64,000 nucleotides of DNA from Pseudocercospora fijiensis CIRAD86 (lineage: Eukaryota; Ascomycota; Dothideomycetes; Mycosphaerellales; Mycosphaerellaceae): positions 5,656,283-5,720,282 of the forward strand of contig NW_006921536.1 of the NCBI RefSeq assembly GCF_000340215.1. The letters are read 5' to 3'. Made by a program: the position numbers and the translations under genes. The notes beneath the pieces were generated by a model, which ran no database searches, was not told the origin of the DNA, and worked only from the letters and a program-made list of their open reading frames with translations. Below, piece after piece: positions 47,345 to 57,699 of the stretch (the stretch's first letter is position 1; each line of letters starts with the position of its first letter).

Positions 47345-50300
47345 TTTTTGTTCGATTTTGAAATTTTTTAATCATCTGCTAATAGTTCTGCAGGTTTTCT
47401 TTTAGTTCCTAGGTGTTTTCTAAATGTAGGTATCCTTTCCATTTAATAAGGTATTTCTGACCTTGCTAATCTAGGATTTCCTCGACTTCAAACTCGTTTT
47501 CTTCCTTAGGTTAGAAGTGAAATGTTTCTTAATACGGTGTTTCGGCGTCTGCAGGTTCTAGTATAGAGATATAGAATACTAGGTGGATTTTCGCGTCGTC
47601 CGGTAGTTTGAGTCGGTAATTAACTGGTCCTTTAGGCTTATTAATCAAAAATGGCCCGACTTTAACGTAGTCTAGTTTCTTAGTCGATCTCCGGGTTTTT
47701 AGATTCTTTGTTAGGAGGTAGACCTTATCCCCCTTCTTTAGCTAAGGTGCTATTTTTCGTTTAGCATTATATAGCCCCGTAATCTTTTCTTAAGACTCGG
47801 CAATTGCCCTTTGCAATTCCTTATATACCTGCTTCAAGTCTTCTAAAGCGACTATCGCTTTATCCGCGTATAGATGCTGTAAATACTGTTCCCCGAACAG
47901 CTGCGGATGTTTCCTAAAATTAGCGAAGAATGGTGTCTCTTTCGTAGTCTTAGATTGTTAGTTGTTTAGTGTAAGTTGTACTATAGGCAATAGCGATGCC
48001 TAATTGTTTTGTACGTAATTGACGTAGTACCGTAAGTATACCTCTAAGGCCTGATTCTTAACTTCCGTTTAGCCGTCTGTCTATAGATAGTATACCGTTA
48101 ATAGCTTATGCTTAATTCCAAGCGTCGCTATAAGCGTCTTCTAGTAGTTTAACGTAAAGAGCTTGTCTCTATCCGTAATATAGGTCTTTAGAAATCCGTG
48201 GTATCGTACAAGTCTATCTAGTACGAGGTATCCGAGTTGCTCTGCCGTACTTGCTTCGTTAGTAGGAATAAAGTGTGCGTATTTCGTAAGCCTATCGACT
48301 ATAATAAGTATTATATCGTAGCTATGTCCTGTAACCGGATCCTTAGACTTCGGTAGCTTCGTAATAAAGTCTATTGTAACTTCGTCCTATAGTTTATCTA
48401 GTAGCGTCCTAAATTGGATATATCTATATTTAGCGTGTCTATTAGCCTTGTTACGCTAACATTGTAGACATTTCTTAATATATTCTAGAACTCGTTGTCG
48501 CATGTGTGGGAATCCGAAGCTTCGCTTGACTAGTTCTATTGTTTTTGAAACTCTAGGGTGTCCATTTTCTAGTCCGTCGTAGTGTTGTCGTATATACTCC
48601 GTAACTCGTTCCTTAGGTACTTAGTATTTCCTATATTCGATTGGGAACTGTTCTTCTGTATCCTAAAGAACTCGTATAATATAGTTGAATTCTTTTGTGT
48701 TAGTACTAAGGCTTCCGTCTTGGTTTGCTTTTAATATCTGCTGCTGTACTAGTTCGTGACCCTCTATATAGTCGCTACGGCGGCTTAGTGCGTCGGCTCG
48801 TCCGTTCTCGCGTCCTAGGGTATAGCGGATTTCGAACTTGTACTGCCCTAGTAGTTCCGACTAGCGGGCCTATCTTCGGGTTAGTACTTTAGTCGTAGTG
48901 AAGTAAGTCAGATTCTTATAATCAGAAAGAATCGTAAGACTTGGTGCTCCTTCCGCGTATACTCGCTAGTATTGTAGTAATACAACTATTACAAGTAGCT
49001 CCTTATTATAGATGTCGTAGTTCTGTTCCGCGGGTGATATCTTTCTCGAGTAATAGGCTACCGGGTGTCGTTTCCCGTTATGCTCCTATATAAGGCATGC
49101 TCCTATAGCCCTATCCGACGCGTCTGTTTCTATCTAGACCGCCTTACTCCTATCGAATAATCGTAGCGTTGGCGCAGAAACGCATTGCTTCTTTAGCTGC
49201 CTAAACGCTTCGTCTTCCTTCGTACTCTAGTTCTATTTCTTGTCTTTCTTTATAAGCTCCGTAAGGGGTGCCGCTGTCTTAGAATAGCCCTCGATGAATT
49301 TCCTATTATAGTTGGCTAATCCTAGGAATGATTGTACGTCTTTAACGTATATAGGCGTTAGCTATTCCTGTATTGACTTGGTTTTTTCTGGATCGATCCT
49401 GATTCCTATAGTGCTAATAATAAATCCTAGGAATTTAACTTCCTTCTTATAGAATTCGCATTTCTTAGGTACAGTCTTAAATCCTACTTGAGTAAATCGT
49501 TCAAAGACGTCCTACACTATTCGTATATAGTCCGCGAGAGCTCCTTTAGTATAGACTAAGATATCGTCTATATATGCGATAACGTATACATCTAGAAGGT
49601 CTCGGAGGACTTCGTTCATAAGGTCTTAACATAACGCTAGGGCATTTGTAAGTCCTATAGGCATAACTAAGAATTCGTAAAGCCTATATCTTGTTCGGAA
49701 TGCTGTCATCCATTCGTATCTAGCTGCTATACGTATTGCGTAAAACGCATCGCGTAGGTCAATCTTCGTATACTAGTCTAATCCAGTTAATCGGTCTTGT
49801 ATTTCTTCGATGTTCGGTAGTAGGTACCGATTCTTAATTGTAATGTCGTTAAGTCGTCTAAAATCGACTACTAGCCGTCCTTCGTCTAATCCGGCTTTCG
49901 GAACGAACATTACTAGTAAGGCTGCCGAGGATGTCGACTTCCGTATCTAGCCTTTTTCTAATTTCTCTTTTAGCTACTTGTCTAGGGTTTTGAGCTCTTT
50001 CTTAGACATTGCGTATAAGGGTCCCTATAGAGGCTCTTTCCTAGGCTGTAAGTGTATTTTATGATCCTATAGTTAGTGTTTAGGTAAGGCTGCCTTGCCT
50101 CTCTCCTCTTTAAAGAGTCGCTTCCACTTAGTATACTCTTTAGGAATAGCTAGGTCCGAGATTCTGGCTTCATTCTTCGATAGCGTATAACTTCTATCCT
50201 TCCCGTGATTATTATTGTAACCCTCCTAACCTAACGGTAGTATCGATCCGGGTTGAATACGGTTCTCCGTAATTCCTATCGACGTAAATGTCTTACGAAT

Positions 50301-51740
50301 CGCCCTGCGTTTGTTAATCTTATCTGCCTACGAACGCTGCCGCTATATAGGTTGAATGCCGATTATATAGTCGCATTCCTTAAATATAAGTACTCCTTTT
50401 CTCTAGTCTACGACTAGGTTATGCTTTCTCAACTAAGGTATACCTAATACAATATTATAACTGGCTATGTTAGTAACATCTAAGACAATCTCCTCGTAGT
50501 GCTATTAGATAGCTAGTAGTAACGGTATCGTTTCTCGTTCTACGCTAGGTAGCGGTAACCTATCTACTGCTATAAGTTTATACGCTCCTTCTCTTCTGCT
50601 TCGGGTTGCGATCCCTCGGCTTTTAACGAATAATTCGGAGGCAAAGTTCCCGCTCGCTCCGGAATCTATTAATGCACTCGTCGGGTGCCCGTTAACGATA
50701 ACTTTTGTACGGAAGACTGCTGTTAATGCTTGAGCGCTTTCGGTATTAAGAAACTCTCTTAGAACGCTCTAATCTAGAGAGTTAGTCCGTTTCCCGACTG
50801 ATTAGTAGCCTAACGTTGTTCTAACTAGTTACGGATCCGTAGTCCTGCCGTTCGTGCTTCTTCGGTATATAATTTTTCCTCGAGGGTATCGTTGTATACA
50901 TCTTGTCCCTACGCTGCTATAGCCTTTCGGTATTGCTAATTTAATCGCTAGACCGTCTAACGCATATCTTAAGTAATAATCGTCCTTTCGTCGGGTAGGA
51001 CGTATCCGTAGGGCGTAATTGTGCTTCCTATCGGTACTCGCTCCGTAATGAAGTTATAGTACGCATAGTCTATAGGTATCCGGGGGTGATTCTAGAATTT
51101 TGCCCGTAAGCTTATCTAGAAATAATCAAATTGGATAGGATCGACCTTCCGTTGTCCGTTAACCTTTAGAAACATTTCCTCGTATTTGCGTACTAGATAC
51201 AAGGCGATTGTTCGCGCTGCTATAGGTGCATCTATTGTGAACGTAAGGATCGTATCGTCGTTAATCCCGAATTCGTCTTTACTTTCTTTATTCGTAGTTT
51301 CTTCCTCGGTATCTAGACTTCCTTCTGAATCTTCTTGCTGTTCCTCCTCTTGCTAAGGGGACTCCGGTACTTCTAGGATAGCTCCTAACTCCTCCCCGGG
51401 AGGGAATAAAGCTTCCGGATCTCGGTTTTCTTTATCGTCGGTATCTAAGCAAGATTTATCAATCGTTTCTTCTTCTAACTAGGATTTCGCATCTTCTCGT
51501 ACGAGTCGCCTAATCTAAGGGAAAAATCCTGCTTCTACTTTAGTAGAATAATGAATTTAGCATTAGTCGTCGTAACAGAATCTCTAGTAAAGGGCTCTAT
51601 ATACGGGTTCTTGTCGTCGTGCTATTATATAGATTTGTCGTAGCTCTTCCTTTACGACCTCTGCGTAGGTCCTCGGCGCGTTATTAATAGAGTATAGCTC
51701 TACTACTATTCGGTAGCCTTCTCTGCCCGAGTCCTTTCGT
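47345..51740 (-). pseudogene. E3 pol: protease, RT, RNase H, integrase, chromodomain
   Basis: Nearly complete frame with scattered TAG/TAA stops. The retropepsin motif L-I-D-S-G-A-S-G-N-F is intact (DSGAS at 50652-50666). The RT motif Y-I-D-D-I-L-V-Y-T is intact (YIDD at 49563-49574). RNase H has E-T-D-A-S-D. The integrase has an HHCC region near 48480-48620, V-T-I-D-F-I-T-K-L-P near 48370, and T-D-R-D-K-L-F near 48165. The C-terminal chromodomain reads F-E-V-E-E-I-L-D-stop-Q-G-Q-K-Y-L-I-K-W-K-G-Y at about 47440-47505. The catalytic residues I checked survive, so RIP damage is lighter here. Confidence 0.88.
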
Positions 51741-51749
51741 TGTATTATA

Positions 51750-52680
51750 TTGAACTATTCGCGTCGCACTATATTCTTGCCGCGGCAGTTCCGTGCTATA
51801 TAGCCTTCCTTGCTATACGTATAGTAAGTCAATCTTCCTGCTTTCTTAGGCGAACTCTTGCCTTTTCTTCCTTTAATTGCTCGACCCTTCTAGGTAGCGT
51901 CTAGCTCTATTAGTTGCGTACCGTAGTAGTTGTTCCCTTTTGGTTTATCGTAGGTACTATAGTTTCGTCTATTATCGTATCTAGGAGTATAACTAGCTTT
52001 TCTAGAAGTCTTAGAATCGTAACGTCGTTCTAAAGCTCGTTCGTAGAGCCTATCGTCGAGATCGATCGTAACCTTAACTAATGTTCCTATATTATCCATT
52101 TTTCTACCGTCGCGTATAAGCTCGTCTTTAACGTTGTCCTTAAGACCTCGCCGATACATTGTTATAAGAGCTTCGTCGTCCTAATCCGTAAGTTAGGCGT
52201 ATTCCTGAAATTTAGCGGCGTAATCGGCACATAACCCCTTCTGAGTTAAATATTAGATAACCCTAACTGCGGTAGTAACTTCGTTAGAAGATCTAAAGAC
52301 CTTCTTTATCGCACGCTTGAGATTTTCGTAGCTTGCGAAGATTCTATCCGAATTGTCGGTCCCGTTGCTATCTAGATAGGTCCTAAGAAATAGTTTAACC
52401 TAATGCTAAGCCCTGCCTCGTATAAACGTCGTTGCGAAGACTGGCTTTAAGTTATCTTAAACCTGGTTGAACATGAAATACATATCTATCTAGCTAACCT
52501 AGGTATCGAATTTGTCTCGGTCGCCGTAATAAAAGTCTGGCTTTCCGATCTTGAGAGAATCGTTTCCGGTATAGGTTCCGAGTGCATTGCTAGCACTAGA
52601 GGTAGTACGTCGAGTACTGCCTATCTCGCTAGGGGCGGGAGTTCCCCTTCCGACTTGTAATAAGGCACTTATCCTGAGGG
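51750..52680 (-). pseudogene. E3 gag
   Basis: It starts close inside the 5' LTR. The N-terminal part (52499-52687) is Ser/Thr/Gly-rich. The capsid-like part (51890-52159) reads Y-R-R-G-L-K-D-N-V-K-D-E-L. A zinc knuckle near 51790-51825 reads Y-T-Y-S-K-E-G-Y-I-A-R-N-C, with Cys and His turned to Tyr. Confidence 0.75.
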
Positions 52681-52689
52681 CGTTCAAAG

Positions 52690-53035
52690 TGTTACGGTTA
52701 CTCGCGACAGATCGTCAGGTAACTTCTTATTACGTACAAGCCGAGGCTTCTTTAGAGAGGCTAATACAAGCGGGAGGCAGAGACAGAATAATTGGTACAA
52801 AGGTAATTCCAATTAGTGAGTAGGTAATATAAGTTGAACGCCTCGAGCTATAAGGGCATTCCGGCGTTCCTAAATACAAAGGAGACATCTTATCTGTAGT
52901 CGTGAGCGACGTAAGCGACGCTGTCGCTCTCGACCGCTCCTATCGCTCCTAGTAAGATAGAGCGACAGCTCAGCCTACTAGTCTTGGCGTCGCTCTAAGA
53001 TCATGTAAGGACTCTAACCAATTAGATCCGTAACA
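52690..53035 (-). repeat. E3 5' LTR
   Basis: 346 bp. Retains more CA/TG than the partner at some sites and fewer at others (for example CAGG against TAGG, GTGAG against GTAAG), showing independent RIP hits. Confidence 0.94.
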
Positions 53036-53099
53036 AGTAGGCCCTATAGGTTAAGTGCCGAGCGTTATTAAACTAAGTAAGGGTTGGCAGGTTAGTCTT

Positions 53100-54661
53100 C
53101 GGCAGTTGTCGAAGGTCTAATTGCTTAGCTAGGCGATAGCTAATAAGGGCACTAACTAAATTTCCTAGATCTAGTATAACCTTAGTTTAATAGGTAGTGC
53201 CCTTCGTATCCTATACAAGGTAGGAGCGTGTTATAGCTAGCACAATATCGATAGTCTTACGCCGTACGAGGCTAATAGTTAGTGCGGCGCTTACTCTTTT
53301 TTCGAAGGTTAGCCTATAGGGGTAGCGTTAGCCGCTAAGAGGTGCTTTCGGTATTTAGCGGAAGCACGATTAATTCGGGCCTAGTCCTTAGGTTTGTCGC
53401 ATTAGCTTAGTAGATAGCTAGTACTATTATAATTAAAGCACTTTAATCCGGTTAGTAGACTGCCGTAGCTATTGTTGCTATTGTTAGCCGAGCGGTTAGC
53501 ATTATAGGGATACGAGCCCCTTCTACGGCCCCTATCGCGGCCTCCTCTATATAGCCGCCGGCTACGGCCTCTTCTACGATCGTTACTATTTCTATTGTTA
53601 GCATTGTTGTCCTAGTAGGAACCTTAGTTTCCTCCGCGGCTACCCCGGTTGCTACGGTTAGTACTAGCTAGTCGGATTCTTAATTCTAGTCGCTATTAGA
53701 GCTAAATAGCCCGTTCGGCTGTTTCTACTTCGACTATAAATTAAATACGTATTAGATTAGCTTATTCGAATACGCGGCGACGGTCCAATTCGAGGATAAG
53801 CTCCTATCTAAGTTTTAGGCGTATCTCGGAGATCTATATAGAATTAGTCTTAGGCGGAAGGTCGTCTTTAAGGGTTTTTAAATAGGCCTCGAATAAGCGG
53901 GCCGATTAGTTAGTCTTTTGCTTAGCTCGAAGGTACTAGTCCTAAGCATGTTATTGCCTTAGTATAGGGTTTCTAAGGGTATCTAGTATAATAGTTTTGT
54001 AGGTTTGCTACTAAACAGTAGTCTAGTTATTAAGGGAGTCGAAATAGTTATCCTATATACGCTTTAGGTCGCTATTAATGTACTGCATAGCGTGTACGAC
54101 TAAGGAATAGTCGTCTAGTAGCGCTCTTAGTGCGTTGCGCTAGTTAAGTTTATAGTTACGAATATAGTCGTTATACTGCTTCCAACTAGAGCTATTAAAT
54201 ACGGTACAGTCCTTAAGTTTAGCATCCTTCTTTTAGATAGGTAGTAAAGAAGGTCCTACTATTAGCTTAGTAGTAGTTATTAGAGATTCCTAGAGGCGGC
54301 GAATCTCGAGAAGATTATCCTTTAGCTATTGTTCTTAACGCAAGGTAGTAAGCCTGTTTTAGGTAGCTTCTTAAAGTCTCGCTACTAGTTAGGGACTAAA
54401 GGCTAGCTAGCTATATCGACGGTTAACAATATTGTTAAGAATGTCGTCGATAGGCAATTCTAGGTCGTTACCTAGAATTGCAGGTTCTTCTTTAGCAGGT
54501 CCTATAGCAGGCTCTTCGGTAGGAGGCACTTTAGTAGGTGCTTTAGTAGGCACTTTAGTAGTAGGCACTGTGCTACTAGCGTTGTTATTACTAGCGCTAC
54601 TAGCGGCAGCACGGTTATTGTTGCTTCGTAATAAGCCGGCTATTGTAATAGGGGGTAACAC
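53100..54661 (-). pseudogene. E2 gag
   Basis: The N-terminal piece at 54407-54661 is rich in Asn, Ala, Thr and Pro, with a K-V-P-T-K-A-P-T-K-V-P repeat. A CCHC knuckle near 53405-53445 reads C-F-N-Y-N-S-T-S-Y-L-L-S-stop-C, with Cys and His turned to Tyr. Confidence 0.7.
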
Positions 54662-54918
54662 TAATAATGTATTGTTAGCCCCTAAGATACGGATATAGCG
54701 GAATTAGTAGATATTAGTCTAGTACGATTAACTTAGTATAATAGGCCGTATAGAAGGCCTTGCTTAATAATTAGTACGGTTGTTTCGATAGAATAGTACG
54801 TATAGGTCCCGTTCTTCGGGCGTAATATAGTTAGATTAGTCTTGTTCGTAGCTATACCGCTAAAAGCTTGAAATAAGAACTATCTAGCTACTACCCTTAA
54901 AGGGTAGATCGAATACTA

Positions 54919-55115
54919 TATAAGAAGGGTCTGTTAGCAGGTAGATAGGGTAGTAGTAGGTATAGGTAGTATTCGATAGAGATCTAAGAGGAGAGGGAGG
55001 AAGGTAGGCTAGTTAGCCTAACGCTAAGCGCCAAGCCCTGCCTAAGGTATTAAGACCCTAGCTTTACTCGAGCCTAGTTATATACTAATCACGTATAACC
55101 TCTTTAGTCCTAATA
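54919..55115 (-). repeat. E2 5' LTR
   Basis: 197 bp, starts TATAAGAAGG (TG to TA) and is followed by GAGGG. Matches 41118-41314 apart from RIP-type changes. Confidence 0.92.
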
Positions 55116-56795
55116 GAGGGCTACACATCCGCTCTCTATACTAATAAGGCGCTTACGGACACGAAGGCTACTAATACGTCGCGTACGGAATAGTACGCTT
55201 AGCTTATAGGTAGCGGTTACTACTAGAACGGTACCTATACCGCTAATAAGGGCAAAGGTATGCCTCTACTGCTCCTTAACTATTAATGCCTAGTAGACTT
55301 TAGCCTAGTCTACTAGCTAACTTAGAGCGATCCGGTATATGCCTTATCTACCTTTATCGCCTATATCTAGACGCTTAAGGACGGCGCTATCCCTAATAGA
55401 TTAGAGCCCGCGCTAACGCTATAGTTCTACGATTTACCGAAGAAGGCCTCTACCGATCTAGTCTTCGATCCTTTAAGCGTCTAGGAGCGTATTATATAGG
55501 GCAATACTATTTTTAAGTACGATAAGATAGTAACGAATAAGAATTACTAGTAGTATAATATCGACTATACTTAGGATCCTATAGGTATATTCCTAGTACC
55601 GTTACCCGACTACTCGCTAGACGAGACCGACCTTACTAACGCGTACCTTTTCGGCAAAATTATCCCTTCTAAGCTCGCGACTCGGGCTAAGCTGTAACCT
55701 CCGGCCGTTGCCCTACTAACTAAGGCGATCTAGCTAAATTCCTTACGCGTATTACTATCGACTAAGTTAAACACTCGCTAGAAGCTAACCGCTAGCCCGT
55801 TTTTAGCGCCTCGCCTATCGTCGAAGATGCCGCTACCGTCTAACCTATTCTCTATACCTACGAAGGCTCTAGTTGCGGCTTAGCTACTACCGCCTAATAA
55901 TACGGTTACATAGCTATAGTATAAGCTCCTATCGCTTCCGATACGCTTGCTACCTCTACCCGCTCTATAGGAAAACACTATAGGCGCGTATAGATAGTAC
56001 TAATATAATGCGACGGCAATTAGTATACGTATACTTAACTTATAAGCGCTCTACTATATACGCTAGTCCGAGTTAGTAGTAACCGAGGTATACTAGCTTT
56101 AGTAGATGCTAGCTAAGGTATAGATCCGTAAAGCAACTAAGCGCTAGATAGCCTAGTAGTATCGTCTTTCCGCTACGGTCTTAAAGGAGTCTCTTACGCT
56201 ATCGCTAACCTATCTCTACTACGATTTCTTACGCGTCGCGCTGCAATAGGCAATCCCTATACTATACCTAATTAGCGAGGACGCTTTTAAGCTACTCGGC
56301 GGCGTATAAGGCAATGCTACTAAAAATAAGATCGCGAAGCTTAACGTATAGATAGCCGACTACTTTAAGCTATACGGTGCTATACGCGATGCCGATACGC
56401 TACTATTACTAGGTACCGACTTCCCTAATATCCCTATCGATTAGTTAGACCGCGCTACTACTATAGTAGACGTAGTTAATACCTCGCTATCTAATAATAA
56501 GACTATAAAGACCGTCGCGCCTTAGCCGTAGCTAAAGGCGGTTTAGACTATACCGACTAGCTTACGCGACGCCCTTCGTAACCGTCGTAATAAGCAAGTA
56601 TAAAACCGACGCAGTTATTACTAGAGAGATACGATTCTGTACCTAGTATTACCGTTCTAGCATACTGTTTAGGCTTAGCCTTTGTACGACGCTACTACGC
56701 TCTTTTGCCTTAAACCTTCCTATAGTGCGGCCTACTAAGGACCTTTGTTTTAGGACACTATAGATAGTGCCGACCTTTTTTATAGGGGGGGAGGC

Positions 56796-56983
56796 TGTTA
56801 CGATATAATACTATTACATATACGATAGTAGGCAGCGGTTACTATTAACCGCTGCGGTCGCTATTACTACTAATAGTAGGACTATTATATAGATAGCTTG
56901 CCTCGCGGTACCTTAGAGAATGCATTAACTTTTATACCGTACAACCGTTACGATACCTTCGTACTATAACCGTATACCTAGCA
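56796..56983 (+). repeat. E1 3' LTR
   Basis: 188 bp, begins TGTTACGA and ends CCTAGCA. It is preceded by a G-rich polypurine tract and followed by CTTTA. Confidence 0.92.
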
Positions 56984-56988
56984 CTTTA

Positions 56989-57699
56989 CTTCGCTTCCTT
57001 TTCCTTATATATAAGAGTTCTTCGACTTACTATTCTTTATACGTCTCGAATAGTATAGAATCCGGCTATTTATTATTAATTTCCTACCCTAGTAGAGGAT
57101 TCGTACTCGCTAGATATAGGAGATCGGTAAAGAATACTAGGTAAATATTACTTAGAATCCTAGAAAGACGTACTAAGACTAGGGAGAGAACTTCTTCGAC
57201 CGTATACTTAGTATATTTTACGTTAAGGCTCTTCTTAGGGGTATTAGTCTAGTAGTTCCTTAAGTCGAGCTAGATCTTATCCCTAACCTTATATATTAGC
57301 GCCGGTACTATCTACGTTATATTCGCGTTTTCCTTCTATTTCTACGTAGCCTCTACTATCTATACTTTATACAGATTCGAGATTTTCTTAATTTTATCTA
57401 TAAACTAATTCGTTATTACTATTTATATAATACCGCCTACTAGCGGCTATAGTTGGCTTATTGCCTCGCTCGCTCTTCTTCTACCTATAGACGTTAGTTC
57501 TTACGTACTTATAGGTCCTTAACCTCTCGGCGAAGTAGATATAGCTTACTAGTAGAGGGTAGCTCTAGACTCTAGAGCGGCTAGAAGTAAAGACTCGACT
57601 CGTAAATTATAGTACCTAAAGCCGCTTAGATAGTAGGTAGAGCTATACGTACGGTTAGCCCTCTAGTAAGGATATTATTAACTTAATATTAAGTACGGT
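56989..57699. other. RIP-mutated flank right of E1
   Basis: CA/TG-poor sequence that was continuous with 29773 before E1 inserted. No domain or repeat is recognised. Confidence 0.4.

Larger units (their letters stand above)
46138..53035 (-). mobile_element. Gypsy chromovirus E3 (6.9 kb), youngest insertion
   Basis: 346-bp LTRs (46138-46483 and 52690-53035) begin TGTTACGG and end CCGTAACA, with a perfect 5-bp target duplication AGTAG (46133-46137 and 53036-53040). LTR differences are at CA/TA and TG/TA sites. The polypurine tract of the coding strand is at about 46484-46497. It has fewer stops than E0-E2. Minus-strand order is gag, retropepsin, RT, RNase H, integrase, chromodomain. An additional plus-strand gene lies near the 3' LTR. 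Confidence 0.93.
41118..55115 (-). mobile_element. Gypsy chromovirus E2, nested in E1 and containing E3
   Basis: 197-bp LTRs (41118-41314 and 54919-55115) with a perfect 5-bp target duplication GAGGG (41113-41117 and 55116-55120). The coding strand is minus: gag at about 53.1-54.7 kb with a zinc knuckle near 53405-53445, then RT (44.9-45.7 kb), RNase H, integrase (43.0-44.1 kb) and a C-terminal chromodomain (about 42545-42680). E3 is inserted between gag and RT. RIP-mutated; the RT active site is damaged. Confidence 0.9.
37460..56700 (+). pseudogene. E1 extra long frame after pol, split by the E2 insertion
   Basis: Plus-strand coding-like sequence runs 37460-41112 (for example 40021-40080 reads 20 codons without a stop). 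After removal of E2 and one GAGGG copy, it continues in the same frame from 55121 to about 56700. It amounts to roughly 5 kb, with RIP-type TAG/TAA only. I recognise no domain. It has many Leu/Arg/Tyr residues and a region of repeated short acidic blocks at about 38150-38520. Whether it is one or more proteins is unclear. Confidence 0.5.
29774..56983 (+). mobile_element. Gypsy chromovirus E1 with nested insertions (about 13.2 kb of its own)
   Basis: It is bounded by 188-bp LTRs (29774-29961 and 56796-56983) and flanked by a perfect 5-bp target duplication CTTTA (29769-29773 and 56984-56988). A G-rich polypurine tract (about 56784-56794) abuts the 3' LTR, so the coding strand is plus. Domains in order are gag, retropepsin (L-D-T-S at 33398-33409), RT (Y-I-D-D at 34814-34825), RNase H, HHCC and DDE integrase, a chromodomain-like C-terminus (about 37320-37440), then a long extra frame. 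E2 is inserted at 41118-55115 inside that extra frame. The copy is RIP-mutated throughout. Confidence 0.9.

Noticed and set aside
54432..54698. Plus-strand hydrophobic frame of 88 codons in E2
   Set aside because: Antisense of the Asn/Thr/Pro-rich gag start.
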